DNA of 64,000 nucleotides from Centropus unirufus (Eukaryota > Chordata > Aves > Cuculiformes > Centropidae). The position numbers and the translations under genes were made by a program. Below the pieces are notes generated by a model. The model made no database searches and was not told where the DNA came from. It saw nothing but the letters and a program-made list of their open reading frames with translations. The number at the start of each line of letters is the position of its first letter. Position 1 is the first letter of the stretch. Of this stretch, positions 12,242-24,500 are shown in pieces. The stretch spans positions 1,846,339-1,910,338 of the forward strand of contig VYZI01000133.1 in assembly GCA_013397695.1 (NCBI GenBank), written 5' to 3'.

Positions 12242-15200
12242 AGATAAAGGCTCATTATACAAAGAGAAGCCACTAAAAGCCACTAACACAGAAATTTAAA
12301 TTACTCTTTAGTAATATTTTCTTCCTAAAACATAAGGAAATACTTATCAAACTAAGATATAAAACTTCAGCATATATATACACAGTTGCTTTCATTTTAA
12401 GTATTAGGATTTACAGTCTTACATAATGCATGCATATTTAAAAGATTGTCCTTTTGCTAAATATATGAGGGTTACTTTTGGTAGCTGACTTATTAAGAAG
12501 TTGCCTCATCTATACCATGCAGAGAAGTTAAAAATGCACTTATTTTCAGTCTGAGCTGGAAGTACAGGACTGAAAATCTTTTAAAAATTGAAAACATTTT
12601 AAATTCAACCATCATGTCTTCTGGGATTTTCTTCTTGCAATTGCTCATTATTTTGATACAATGTGTTATGACACAAACTCCCTTGTAGATATAGATTTTC
12701 TGCAGAAATCTGTTTCTTAAACGTTTCCAAAAAAAGGGGGGCTAAACTCTGAGTTACATTAACTCATTCATCTTTTATATTATACTGGCTTTTTCTTTTT
12801 GTTCTAGGTTTGTCTATGGCCTATGCATAAAGGAGCAGCCTTGGCATCTAAATAATAGTTTCCATTACCGTCTGAATCATTTGTTTTCATTACTGTTCTT
12901 CTGTGTCTCTGGCTCTTTATTGTTAATAAGATCAAACTGGATTTCCACTGAGACTGTGACAGCAGTGCCATCAGCTTTTAATCTCTCAAGTCCCCATGAA
13001 ATCTCCCTCAACTGCTTTAGAAACTTAGTGCGTCTTTTGTAGTGTCCCATTTTATATCAAATGTTTTGATCAAATTCCATCTCATGCTCCATCCAGCTGT
13101 AACATGCATGCAGTTATATAAAATATGAAGGCCCACATTCCACGCAGCTGGTAAACACCTCAGGTTTGACCCTGACAGCTGAAGAAAATGCCATTCAGAA
13201 ACCAGGACAGAAATCAGTCATAGCCAAATAGACAAAAGTATTGTCACTGTTGTGAATTTTACTCCCTCCTTAGCAAGTTTGAAATGTTGTGACAACATAA
13301 AAATATATTTCTTTATTTGGGATGTTTTCTTTACATGGCTGTCTTTAAAAGTCCCCCTGCCAAGTTGCTTCAAGACTTGCCTATCTGTGCCTGAATTAGG
13401 CTACAACCACTCAGGCTACATATACACTGATATAAACACAGCCTACTGCAAGCAAAGGAAACATTCCTTAAGGGTTTGAATAGAAATATAAGATCTTTAA
13501 GAAACATAAAGGAAAAAATAAATTAACTATTTTGAGTGCTATTCTGGTCCTCCTCATAAGACACATATCTTAAGAAACAATACTTTTACATACAACTAGT
13601 AAAAAAGCAGTTGGTAAATTGACTTGTAATTCACTAGACTGATGGAGCATCTTTTATTCCAGTCACACCCTTTCCTTCTTTACTTCCCTGCTAATGAGTG
13701 CCATATAAGTCCTAAATGCTGACGTTCTTTCTAGCTCTTAAGTGATGAAGAACATATGCCGCTCCTTGGTTAACTCAGTAACTTCTCTAGGGGAAAAGTT
13801 ACCTACGTTAAAACTAATATAAGATTAGTAAAATAGTGTGAATTAGGAAAGAAATCATTGGAAAGATAAAATGAGGAAAAGATTTTGAGAAAGATTTGTG
13901 TGGTAAAGGCCTGGGAGAGCAGACTTGATTTGCAAATTAATATGTTTATAGGCAGTATCTGAGAACACAACGGAGGACACAGAGGATTTAACCTAGCCAG
14001 TTGTACCCTTTAAAATCCCAAGTTGCATCATAGACAGACTTAGGTCGAATGAAAATATCATTCAAGGAACATGAACTGAAGAAGGTCCATTTTGTGTGCT
14101 CAGACTCTCTCAAAAGATGCTCTTAAAAAGGCTGTTTTCCTTCTAGACAGGTTAGTAAAAGAAAGAAATCTCCACAGGCACTAAGAAATCTCCCATTCAA
14201 GACAGGCAGAAAAATATTTTTCAGCTAGTATAGGTCAACAGTATGTAGCAAGACATGAAATTACCAAGCTGGCAAGCAAGGCTAACTGTAGTCCAGTGAC
14301 ATAGGAACAGATATAGGCCTCACAGGCACTCCAAAAGTTGGAACTCTCTGAAGGTATCAGAAAAATGGAGGCCTTCCTTGCATATTCAGCTGTAAAAATG
14401 CTGAAATAGGACATATGAGAACATTGTTGGAAGCAGAACTCTGGGGGCTACAAGATCAACGTGGCTAACAATGACAGAAGTTCCTGTAAAGCATAAAGTG
14501 TGAGATTCCTGGCATCTCTATACCCTAAAAGAAAACTTTCTTTCTATACAATTTAAATTCACCCTAAGAATAAAAAATAAAATGTGAATATTGTCCTTAC
14601 TGTTCATTGCGGGCAGCAAGCTATGTGATATAACTGCCCAATAGCATTATGTGTGACGTGAGTGGGCTGTAGAACATCAAAGCCCTGGCCCAAACTTACA
14701 ATGAAATTGGAAGGACTTCATTATCACTTGTTTCAAATCCAAAGAACAAAGGCAGTATGAAATAAATCATCAACACACACCTGCCTGTGCTAGAACACCT
14801 TTGTTTCAGAATCAATACAAACACATTTTAATTCAACAACAGCATTAAATTATAAAATAAATGCTATATGATTTTTTTACATTGTGTATTTAAAAAAAAA
14901 ACAAAACTGTTTTTACAATGAAGAAAAAAACATTGGTTATTCTATTGGGTGCCCAAGGGCATTGGGGAGCGTCTGTCTTTAGAGATATTAAAATTTTTAC
15001 TTGACAAAGCCTTGAGGAACATACTTTCTTTCAGGTCATACTGAGAAAACTTACAGTATCACTTTTAAATCAGTGGAAATGCTATGGCAAGAAAGCACTA
15101 CCTTCACGTTGTTCTGAAAATCTGATATTAATAATACAACTGCAGACCTCATCAGTTTTCTAGTCCTGCTATCCCTCTCTTAAACAAGCACTTAGACAGC

Positions 15201-18200
15201 AGTGAAGCCAACAGTCTGATGAGACTTTTCCTTTTTCTGACCCTGGGATTTACAATTCTCTGACATGGAGTCTGAGGTCACAGGGTATTCACATCTCCTG
15301 TATGTTACCATCAGGCTAGATGTTTGGCAGTAGAGTGTAAAACCACAGTGTTTCCTGGATTTTGTAGACACGCATTCAATTCAGCTGGCAAGAATTGCTT
15401 CTTGCAGCATAACACTGGAGAATGGACCCTGAAAAGAGCAACCCTTGCCTATCAGAGACAAACCTGAGAGAAGCGAGCAAGCTAGGTTAGTGCTATTCCA
15501 CCTATTTAAGCTGAGTTCATTGTGCAAGGCGGCACTCAACCAGTTTTGCTAAAAGTTTCTTGTCCAGGGCTAACCTTACAACATCCACCACTTCAATTGT
15601 AAGGGAAGCAACACTCCTACAAGACAAAGTTAAGAAATTACATTCCTTGAAAGATATTTATGAAACAAGGGAATAAGCAAAAACCATGATATTTTATTCA
15701 TAGCTTATGCTCTCTCTCTTCAACTGAGTCAATGTTGAACTTCAGTGTAGTGTTGTCTGTTACTGTCACACATCTGAGTTCTGTGTCATCACAAACATTT
15801 TGTCAAAAGAGCTGACTTACTGCCAAAGTACATATCTGATGAATGCCAGGAGATCAGTTTGCATTTACTTAGTATTATATAGAAGTCTCTTCCAAAACAT
15901 TATTCTACAGACAACATTTTATGAGACAACTATTTTACCTAAACTTCCTTTCATGAAGTAGAGGGGACAGAGCTGATGTGTAGTCATTTACCCAAATATG
16001 TATTTTGTGACCTGGTTAGATTTTTTTAGAAATTCTTTAATTCTAGCGTTCCAGAAATACTAGATATACTCTGACTATCATTTTAGAAAGACTAGAATGA
16101 TACGTTAGAATAGCATGTGAGACAGTTAATTGCACTAGGACAATATTTCAGCTAAAAGAATTGATATGTCATGTCTCCGTATGTTCAAGCCATTTATCTA
16201 ATGTCTTCTAAATTATATTTTTAAAGAATACAGAAATTGCAATAACATTATTATATATCATACATTCATATACAATGAAAAACAATGAAGTGCTGAAATC
16301 TAATGCTGGCAAAAACTGTCAAGGGGCAACATTTGGGTCACAAATGTAAATTATTCAAATGCCAGAATAATTTGTGTTTCTCAGACCATGTTATCTGTTC
16401 AAGAAACAGCAAGCTACAGTAGTTTGCTGTGTCATTTCATAGGATACAGAGTATATTCAATTCCCCAGAGGAAAGTAGGGAACTACATTGACCTTTTCTT
16501 TAATCTATGTCTACATAGTACAGCCATTTCATATTTTATTTCCAAGAGATTTTATAATAATTATTATTACTGCAATTGCATTCTTCAGTCTAGCTCTGTG
16601 GATGAGTTGACACACAGCAGAGAGGTTGGTGTGGCTGTGACACAGGCTTTTACAATTTGCCATTTACTCAAAAGAGATGAATGGATAGGATAGTGAAAAT
16701 AAGAATTTCAGGGTCCCTGCTGTTCACACCAGGTTGTGCTGATGTCTTTCTTAGAGTAAGCTGATCCTGTCCTGCTGCTCATAAAACTACCTTTCAGCAT
16801 AGTTTGGAGAATTTACTTGTACATAACCAAGTGCTACAGACAGTATGTTTAGAATGTGTTAAAAGATAGGGCAGCATAGGTTTTGCCTGGTTTTGCCTCA
16901 CCTGAAAACAACATTGGTTGTTCCACTGGTGGCTTGTTAATATATCATTTGTTAGTTACTTTTGGGAACTAGAAGAGTAACACCTGACTTTAATACTTCT
17001 GATTCCCACTTTCTTGTTCTGTTTTTTTGTGGTAAGACCTGAGCCCATGTTCTTTCTCTATAATATAGTTGAGGTAATTTGCACATGAAAGATCTGTAAA
17101 TCGTCCTATGTCCATAATACAGTCAGAATGTGCAACGCAAATGCATCATATATTGAATTATTTTTCAAAGATGCATAACTGCCTAATCTTTGGATTTCTG
17201 ATTTTCATGTCAGTTTAGCCTAACTTTAAAGGCAGAAGAAAACAGACCATAATCATGGAAATAATATCCATATACTAATTCTAAAATTGAATTTCTGCTG
17301 GTCTTCAAGCTCTTTTATCTTTCATTTAATGTCTTATTTAATCACTATTTCTTTAGAAAAAGACAGCATCCACACTATTTTCTTTATTGGTAACACTTGT
17401 TAACATTTAATATTCACCATTCAGATGCCCAGGGACATCACAATCATATCTGCCACTGAGATGCAGTCACTCTGCCATGACACTCCTCTGTGACCTATAG
17501 GCACGCTGCATTGCAAAGGAATATCTCATTCAACTGGAAACATAGGGAATTTTTATACAACTGAAACTCGGGGCTGAGCACTATCTCTACAAAACTGAGT
17601 GGCAAAGGAGGAACTGTGTTGAAAATAATCCCCTAGACTTAGTCCTCTCACATTACAATGTGAATTCATGGGCAGTTTTGTAAGTACAATAGAGGGGACA
17701 CTAAATTGAAGAATAAGGACAGGACAAGTGGAAAAGGAAAGAAGGGCAGGAATTTTCAAATTTACTTTGCTGCCAAATATGGCATTTTCCACACTGTGCT
17801 CATTTTTGCCAGGGTTATATATGCTTGGCTGTTCTTAATGTCTCACTCTAGCCTCAGCCTTGAGAGTTTGGAACACACATGAGGCATGTTTATTTTCAGA
17901 CTGTAAGAAGCTATAAACTTTTGCCACATGAAACATTATTAAAATTTAAATATTTCCAAACTGATGAGGATAGTGCAAGTGGAATATAAAGGCTCCATCT
18001 ATATTAGAAAACAATTATCTGAGGAACTCTTTCTTGTCCATAGGCAAGACGACATTGTATGTCTTGCGTCCACATAGCTAAAATAGGGAAGTTCTGTGTA
18101 CAATGTTAACTCCATATGCCTGGGAATTCTCCAGAGAGTGCTTGCTAACTTAAGCAAAAACCATACTAGGTAGTGGGCTTACAGTTTATCACCTAAGGCA

Positions 18201-18724
18201 CTTATAAAACAATATTTGTGCCTATGCCCTGATTGTTTATTTTTAAAGTATGTAGATATAGCTATCTGGGTTTACCTCCCATCTCAAGGTGAAGTTTTCT
18301 TTCAGCCAGTGAACTACAGGGTAATACTCTGAACCCCATTATTGCTTTTTCTCCGTTCAGTTCTATATCAACATAGGACAGAGACAAACCTTCATTTAAG
18401 TGGTCTGCCTTCCTTTTCTCTCCATAACTGACCCCAGTGGAGTACAGAAGAAATAGCTTTCAGGATCTAGGGCTGGATTAATCTTCTGATTTGTGATACA
18501 ATGGAAAACAAAGGAAGCTCTAGGACTCATTGCAGGATGGGTGGGAGTGAATACAAGAAAAAACTATTTGATGGTGGATGATATTCACGGAGCAGGGACC
18601 TTCAAGGACTTTTCCCAAAATAATTAGTTGAACCAGAAGGTACATGATTTTTTCTTCATATTCCATGAAAAACTCTGTATAACTGAACAGCAAAATTCCT
18701 CTTTCATTGAAGAAAAGGGAAAAA
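12242..18724. other. Long non-coding stretch, no gene recognised
   Basis: AT-rich DNA with short meaningless open frames; the longest is 101 codons at 16388-16693 on the plus strand, with no domain and an ordinary chance length. A slightly GC-richer patch near 15360-15620 has a CTATTTAAGC box at about 15502 and could be an old LTR, but I cannot match it to a family. Confidence 0.45.
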
Positions 18725-18775
18725 GGGGGGGGGGGGGGGGGGGAGATTTTACTTACTTACTTATTTATTAAAAAG
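18725..18775 (+). repeat. Poly-G tract followed by (TTAC)n
   Basis: Nineteen uninterrupted G bases at 18725-18743, a short spacer, then about three TTAC units that decay into TTATT repeats. A pure G19 run is rare and is difficult for polymerases and sequencers, so its true length in the genome may differ from that shown. Confidence 0.93.
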
Positions 18776-21030
18776 CTGGTTCTAAGAATTTTACTCAGTG
18801 GTCTGGATCTTCAGAAACTATCCTTTGAAACAATCCCTCATACTATTGGATAGTCTAATGCCTGGACCTCTAAAGCAAAGGCTAGCGAGGCATGAGGTAC
18901 TTATGTTAACGGAGTGTTCATCCAACTCACAGTGCATTGCTCTAACATCTTCTTTAATACGACTTGGTGATTCAGTTTAGGTGGATTTAAGTTGCAAATT
19001 TAGTTACAAGTTCTTTTAAGAAAGTCTTTACTGAGCACATAAAGAAGAGATTTCTCATTTTTCATCATTTTGTAGACTTGATCCCACTCAGAAGATGTTC
19101 AGAAGGAATGATAAATCACTTGGGTTTTTTTACAGAAAGGCAACTCCAATAATTTTCAGTTTGTACTTTCTAAATTTAATGTGCCAAAACTTCTTAAAAA
19201 TTGTTTTCAATATTTTTTTAATATATGAAAACAATGTTTCTTGATGGCTTACTACTAGCAAATGAAGAACTGATTCTGTTGAAGCAAACAAACAGGAAAT
19301 CAACTTTATGCAGGAGTTTTGCAAGTAATTTTTCAGCCTCTATGGTTATGCTTTGTCAAAATTATAGGCCTTTGAAAAGGAGGTGTTATTAAAGAAAATG
19401 TCAGTCAATCTTAATAATAGACTTAAGAACTCTGCCTACAAATGTAGAAGACTAAAAGAAAAGAGCAAAAGAAAGAAAAACAAGATTTTAAAATTAATGT
19501 CAACACACAAATCTAAGAAACATTTTGAAATTCACAGAGTATCTGTTTAGCTTCTGGGCAAATCTAATTCTAGAAAAAAATCTCTTTCATCTCAGTAACA
19601 CTATGAACTAAATTTTTACCAAAAGTCTAGACTAACAGAAATGGATGGCTCTCAAGGGGGTGTGAAATGTGCTTCCTTCATGCTACATCATACAAATATT
19701 ATCCATGTAATTGTAGCAACATTTGGCGTGTGGTTAGCTATGTGAAATTCCTGTTTGGAGAGGTAGAATGACCCTTCAGCTGGGGCAAAAGAATATTAGA
19801 AAATTTTGGAAATAATTATATACTATTACCCTTCGAGTAATCTTTTTAGCTGATAGTAGCCCTTGGTGTCTGAAATCCTTAATCTGGGATGGCATAAAAT
19901 TCTTGTAAAAAAAAAAAACCAAAAACAAAACTTGCAGATATTTCTGGAGATCTAACTTTTTCACTTATTGTTATCTCAAGATGTTCTTAGAGGACATCAA
20001 CCAAAATTAAGATCGAGACTAAATGCATATGCTCGAGCTAAGAGACTTCTGCTGTTATAATATGTGTCATGAATGGAGGGGAACTATTTTGTGCAGTCTG
20101 GGAAGGTACGATTAATTACAATCAGAAGCCTGAGGCTAGGGAAAAATTAGACAACTTGAGATGATAATTTCATAGTTATATCTAGTGAGTTGTGGATCAG
20201 AAATTGAAGGCAATCATATCACTGGTTTCTTTATTCATAAAATAAAAAAATGTAAAACTTTATGCACATGGAAGTTAGACACAGCGATTCTGTCTGGATT
20301 TTAAAAGGGCTCAGAACAATGAAAATACCCATGCATGCTAAATGCACCTAAATGTGTAGCTTGTTTCATTGATTTCCCCCAAAAAAGGAATTACATCAGC
20401 CATTTCAGGGCTAATGATAGCTGTGGAAGGAACAGATTGTCAATGTACTATAAGGCAACTTCATAATTATTTTTTTTAAGGTAGGTTAGACAAATATTTG
20501 ATAAGAAAGGGTTACTTGTGGCTAATTCTGTATAGGGACAGGGGATCAACTGTATGATGACCTTTATTATTGTCGAGAGTTATTGATGATTATATAACTG
20601 TAAAATTCACAATAAAAGTTGCACTAAGAACATAAGGATCTTATAGGTTGCACTTTTTACTTTGATGTTCTATGAATAAATCTCTTGGACAAATTGATTC
20701 CTGTCATTGACAGGAGAGGCACATGGTAAAATGTGAAGGATAAACTGGAATACCTGTCTGATTGTTCTGGCAAACTACAAGACTGGTTCACACTGTAGAA
20801 GAAGAAGAGAAGTAATGATGACATAAACCACTAAAGTGGGAGGATTTGAGTCAGTAAGAGGAGAGATCAGCTATATAAATATTGCAACAATATCATTAAT
20901 ACAAACTAATAAGTGGAATGAATAAATATCTTTATATCAAACAGTGCTATGTATTTAAAACATCTAGATTGTAGCCTTAAATTGCTCAAGTATTGGTTTT
21001 CTTCTGTAGCTCAGACTTTGCTGCTTGCTT
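18776..21030. other. Non-coding stretch, no gene recognised
   Basis: AT-rich DNA with an A12 run at about 19907-19918 and an A/G-rich stretch around 19450-19490. Open frames are about 60 codons and uninformative. Confidence 0.5.
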
Positions 21031-21505
21031 AGAATCATAGAATCATAGAATGGTTTAGGTTGGAAGGGATCTTTCAAGGTCATCTATTTCCAATGCCTCT
21101 GTCATGGGTACTTTCATGACATCTTTCACTAGATAAGCTTACTGGAAGGCCCATTCAAGCTGACCTTGAACACTTCAGGGATGGAGCACCTACAACTTCT
21201 CTGGTCAACATGTTCTAGTGTCTCACCCCTCCTATCATAAGAAACTTCTCCTTCACATCCAATCTAAGTCTATAGTTTTTCAGTTTAAAACCATTGCCCT
21301 TTGTTTTTTCCATTCTTGTCTCTCCCCATACCCTTTTAAAAAAACATTGAAAGGCTGTGATATCATCATCCTTTAGCCTTCTCTTCTGCAGGCTGAACAG
21401 CTCCAACTCTCTTATCCTTTCCTCATAGCAGAGGTGTTCCAGGCCTCTGACAATTTTCATTGCCCTCCTTTGGGCTTGCTCCAACAGGTTGATGTCCAGA
21501 TGTAA
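21031..21505 (-). mobile_element. CR1 LINE, 5'-truncated, minus strand, with RT-frame remnant
   Basis: This is the best-preserved transposon in the window. Its left edge has two copies of the CR1 terminal octamer (AGAATCAT / AGAATCAT at 21031-21046), followed by the reverse complement of the 3' untranslated region. On the minus strand an open frame from about 21500 down to 21215 encodes a fragment of the C-terminal end of the CR1 ORF2 protein; the signature LLEQ-QRRA and RGLEHL-YEER segments are readable, as is the later RGNGFKL-like segment (here KGNGFKLKNY). The copy keeps only the far end of the reverse-transcriptase polyprotein, with no endonuclease or polymerase catalytic motifs, so it cannot move. 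The leftward 11 or so residues of the open frame beyond 21505 do not match and are flanking DNA. It is somewhat diverged and an old insertion. Confidence 0.95.
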
Positions 21506-24500
21506 AATTAGATCACTTAGTTCTGAAACAAACAAAAAATGTATTCTGGGATTTCTAATGCCCTAAACAGGTATGAAGTGCCATCCAATTAATTTAACGA
21601 AACTGAAAAACTACACAGTCAATTTGCTGGTGTAAACATCAGTGCAGATTTTGTTAGAAGAAATCATGACTGACTGCTCAAGGACACCAAATACAACAGA
21701 TAGCTTATCTCCTTTCCAGCTTATGAGCTGATGATTATGAGCATGAAAGGGGAGAAGAGAAATGACAGAAAGCATATTTTAATATGCAACATGTTGCCCC
21801 CTGAAGTAGCTGAATACTGAGAGTGATTACATGAAAAAGAATTAAAAAAAAACCTACCCCAAACACAACACATTCAAGACATAGTGAAGTAACCGTAACA
21901 GTAATGCTGGTTTGTGATGGCATTTCAGCAGTCTTTTCTCACTCAAAATATATTCATATACCTCTGCTGCACCAGTATACCTCAGTTCAATTGCTACAAT
22001 GGTTTTATAATCACTGAGGGGTTGCAGAGGGTGGGAAAGGAAAGTTTAAAGAAAACTGACAAACTAAAAAAGCCTCCTTTGTTCTTTAGCAGTACACAAA
22101 GAACAGAAAATAATAAAAAAAGCAAGAGAATAAGGAATGAGAAATGAGGAAAGTAATGAACTTCTTACAATAACTGTATCATAGGCAAATCACAATCCTG
22201 ATTAGCTTTTCCAAGTCCAGGACAATTGGAGACATAATAAATTTCATAGCACCCAAAAATACCACCCAACAATTTCAGCTATCATATACCAAGCCCTACA
22301 GAGTTTCTAACCTGAGCTTTACATGATGGAGCACACACAAGTCACATATATGAAGAAATCTGGCTCCTCTTGCCTACTCCTCATTCACACACTGATCCTG
22401 AATAGAGAACTAAATAAAGCTATTTGCGCTGTGCTTTGAGATACCTTATCACAAATGTAATCCATCTGATCCTCCTGTTTCCCACATCTGCTTGGTCAAG
22501 GCTCTATAGGTGCAGTTTTGTTGAAACATTTTTTTATTTATTCATATTGTGCTCATAAGACTATAAAAGGTCACTTTTAGAAAATAACATGCTTTGAGTC
22601 ATGTAGCTCTTTGCTTTCAAAGCCTATCAAAATAAACAATAAGAAACTCAGTCTTGTTTTCCTCTGAATACAAAAAGTCCAGTTTGGTAATTTTGATTTT
22701 ATTTGCTTACTGGAAATTGCAGAGTTGTTTGTGGGGACAGGTGTAGCCACTAACAGAGCCCTTTATCCGAGTAATGAGTAGACAATAGAGTTTAAGGAGA
22801 ATTAGAAAAAAGAGTTTACACTTCAAACAAAATGATAGATAGGGAACACATTGACTTTGGAAGTATCCCCATGGCAATGCAAGGGGCTGAACTGAATGTT
22901 TCAAGCTGAGTTTTAAGTGAGTGAAGGTAGGTCAGAGTAATTCTCACCTCTGATGACTTGGAAAAATTATAACCAAAAGTTTCAGTTAAGTGAAACATTC
23001 CCCTAATTTTGGTATTGTTCCTTATTACTCTTTTTAACAAGCAACTTGTATTTATCTCTGTGACTTAAAACTGATAAATTGATAATTTAGTCAAATGCAC
23101 CAAATCTCAAGTCACTATAGAAAAATCTGTTCTGATGTGAACAACATGCAGTATTTGGTAGCACAATGCCCTCATCTAATCTTGGCAAATTGCAGGCAAG
23201 AGAAAAGGTAAGTCATTGACATCTTAGAATTAATTTCACTTTCTCAGATAGAAAATACTGGACTTTACAGTAGCAGTAACTTTCAGAGGCTCGTGTAACC
23301 ATTGGAAACCAGGTCTTTTCCATATGCACAGTCACTTTCATGAATTCCAGTATTACGCTTGCATTGACCGTGGCTAAATTTTGTTGTTCTGCTCTCGCAT
23401 ACTGAGCAATTAATGAAAGTTTCAACTCTGGTTTCAACTCTTTCAATAGCCACAGGAAAATAGGCAGCAATTGTCAAACTAGCTTATAACAGCTCTTTAG
23501 GTGATAAATCCATAGAAAGACAATCAAGAAGATTGAAATTCATAACTATTCTGTATATTGCAGTGTCCTACTGGAACTGGAGCTATGGAATCATACAGTA
23601 CCTTCATTTTTCCCTTCATGGATGTGCACCTACATGATTATTCCCAGTGTCTGGTGGCTGTGCTTTTGGTACACAAATCATTTGAGATCAGAGAAACAGC
23701 CCAGGTTCACAGCTATAGTTGAGTGTTTGGTTACCAAATGTCTCTTTCATTCTCTAGACAGCCATTCCCACAACTTCAATTCAATACGATGAATTGATAG
23801 CTTCCTTTCCTAGAGAAGCAGTAATGATGGAAAATCTGGGTAGCAAAATTTTGCACAACTAGCGAAACTTTCTTGCCACCTCTGACTATGGTCTAGGGCC
23901 ATGAAGACTCCACCAGTATACAAAAAAGAAGCAAAAATTAGAGTGCATTTCTGGAGCAATACTTCCTACTTGCAACATTGTCTTGCACTGCAAGATTTAG
24001 AAAATCAAACAGTAACGTTTTATACCTTTAATTTCCAAAACACTTTTTATTTCAGTTGTAATTAATTCATTTTAACATTAAGTAGGTGATGTATGTTAAA
24101 GAAGGTACTAAACCAAGGAATAAATAGCTCAATAAATATTTACCACTAAAAACCATCCTTGTTCCACAATTACCTACAAAGTTTGTCTAATCCACCTCTG
24201 ATTTCTTAGTCAAGAAAAAAAAATTCACATTGACAGCTCTTACTGCATCAAGAATGCCTCTGATGAGAATGTAAAGAGTGCTGGTTTTAAATTATTCTTT
24301 ACTTATAACCAAAAGAAAGTATATTATAGACACTTCTTTCATTCCACTACAAACCTATTTCGGGTCACCTTATGCAATATCTTTCAGGCCTGGTGGCGGT
24401 ATCACACTGCTTTTCTTACTTGAATAACTTCACTGACTTCAGAGAGTTCTTTCTGATTTACCCCCATGTAATGAAGTAAGAGATCATGCAGCTGTTCTTT

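Noticed and set aside
21215..21535. 106-codon minus-strand open frame as a host gene
   Set aside because: Most of it is the C-terminal remnant of the CR1 reverse-transcriptase frame; its first part is flanking DNA. It is annotated as part of the CR1 element.
23182..23210. Acceptor-like TTGCAG followed 12 bases later by a donor-like AAAAGGTAAGT, as a micro-exon
   Set aside because: Single donor and acceptor-like motifs are common here, the pyrimidine tract is weak, and a 12-base exon cannot be argued from sequence alone.
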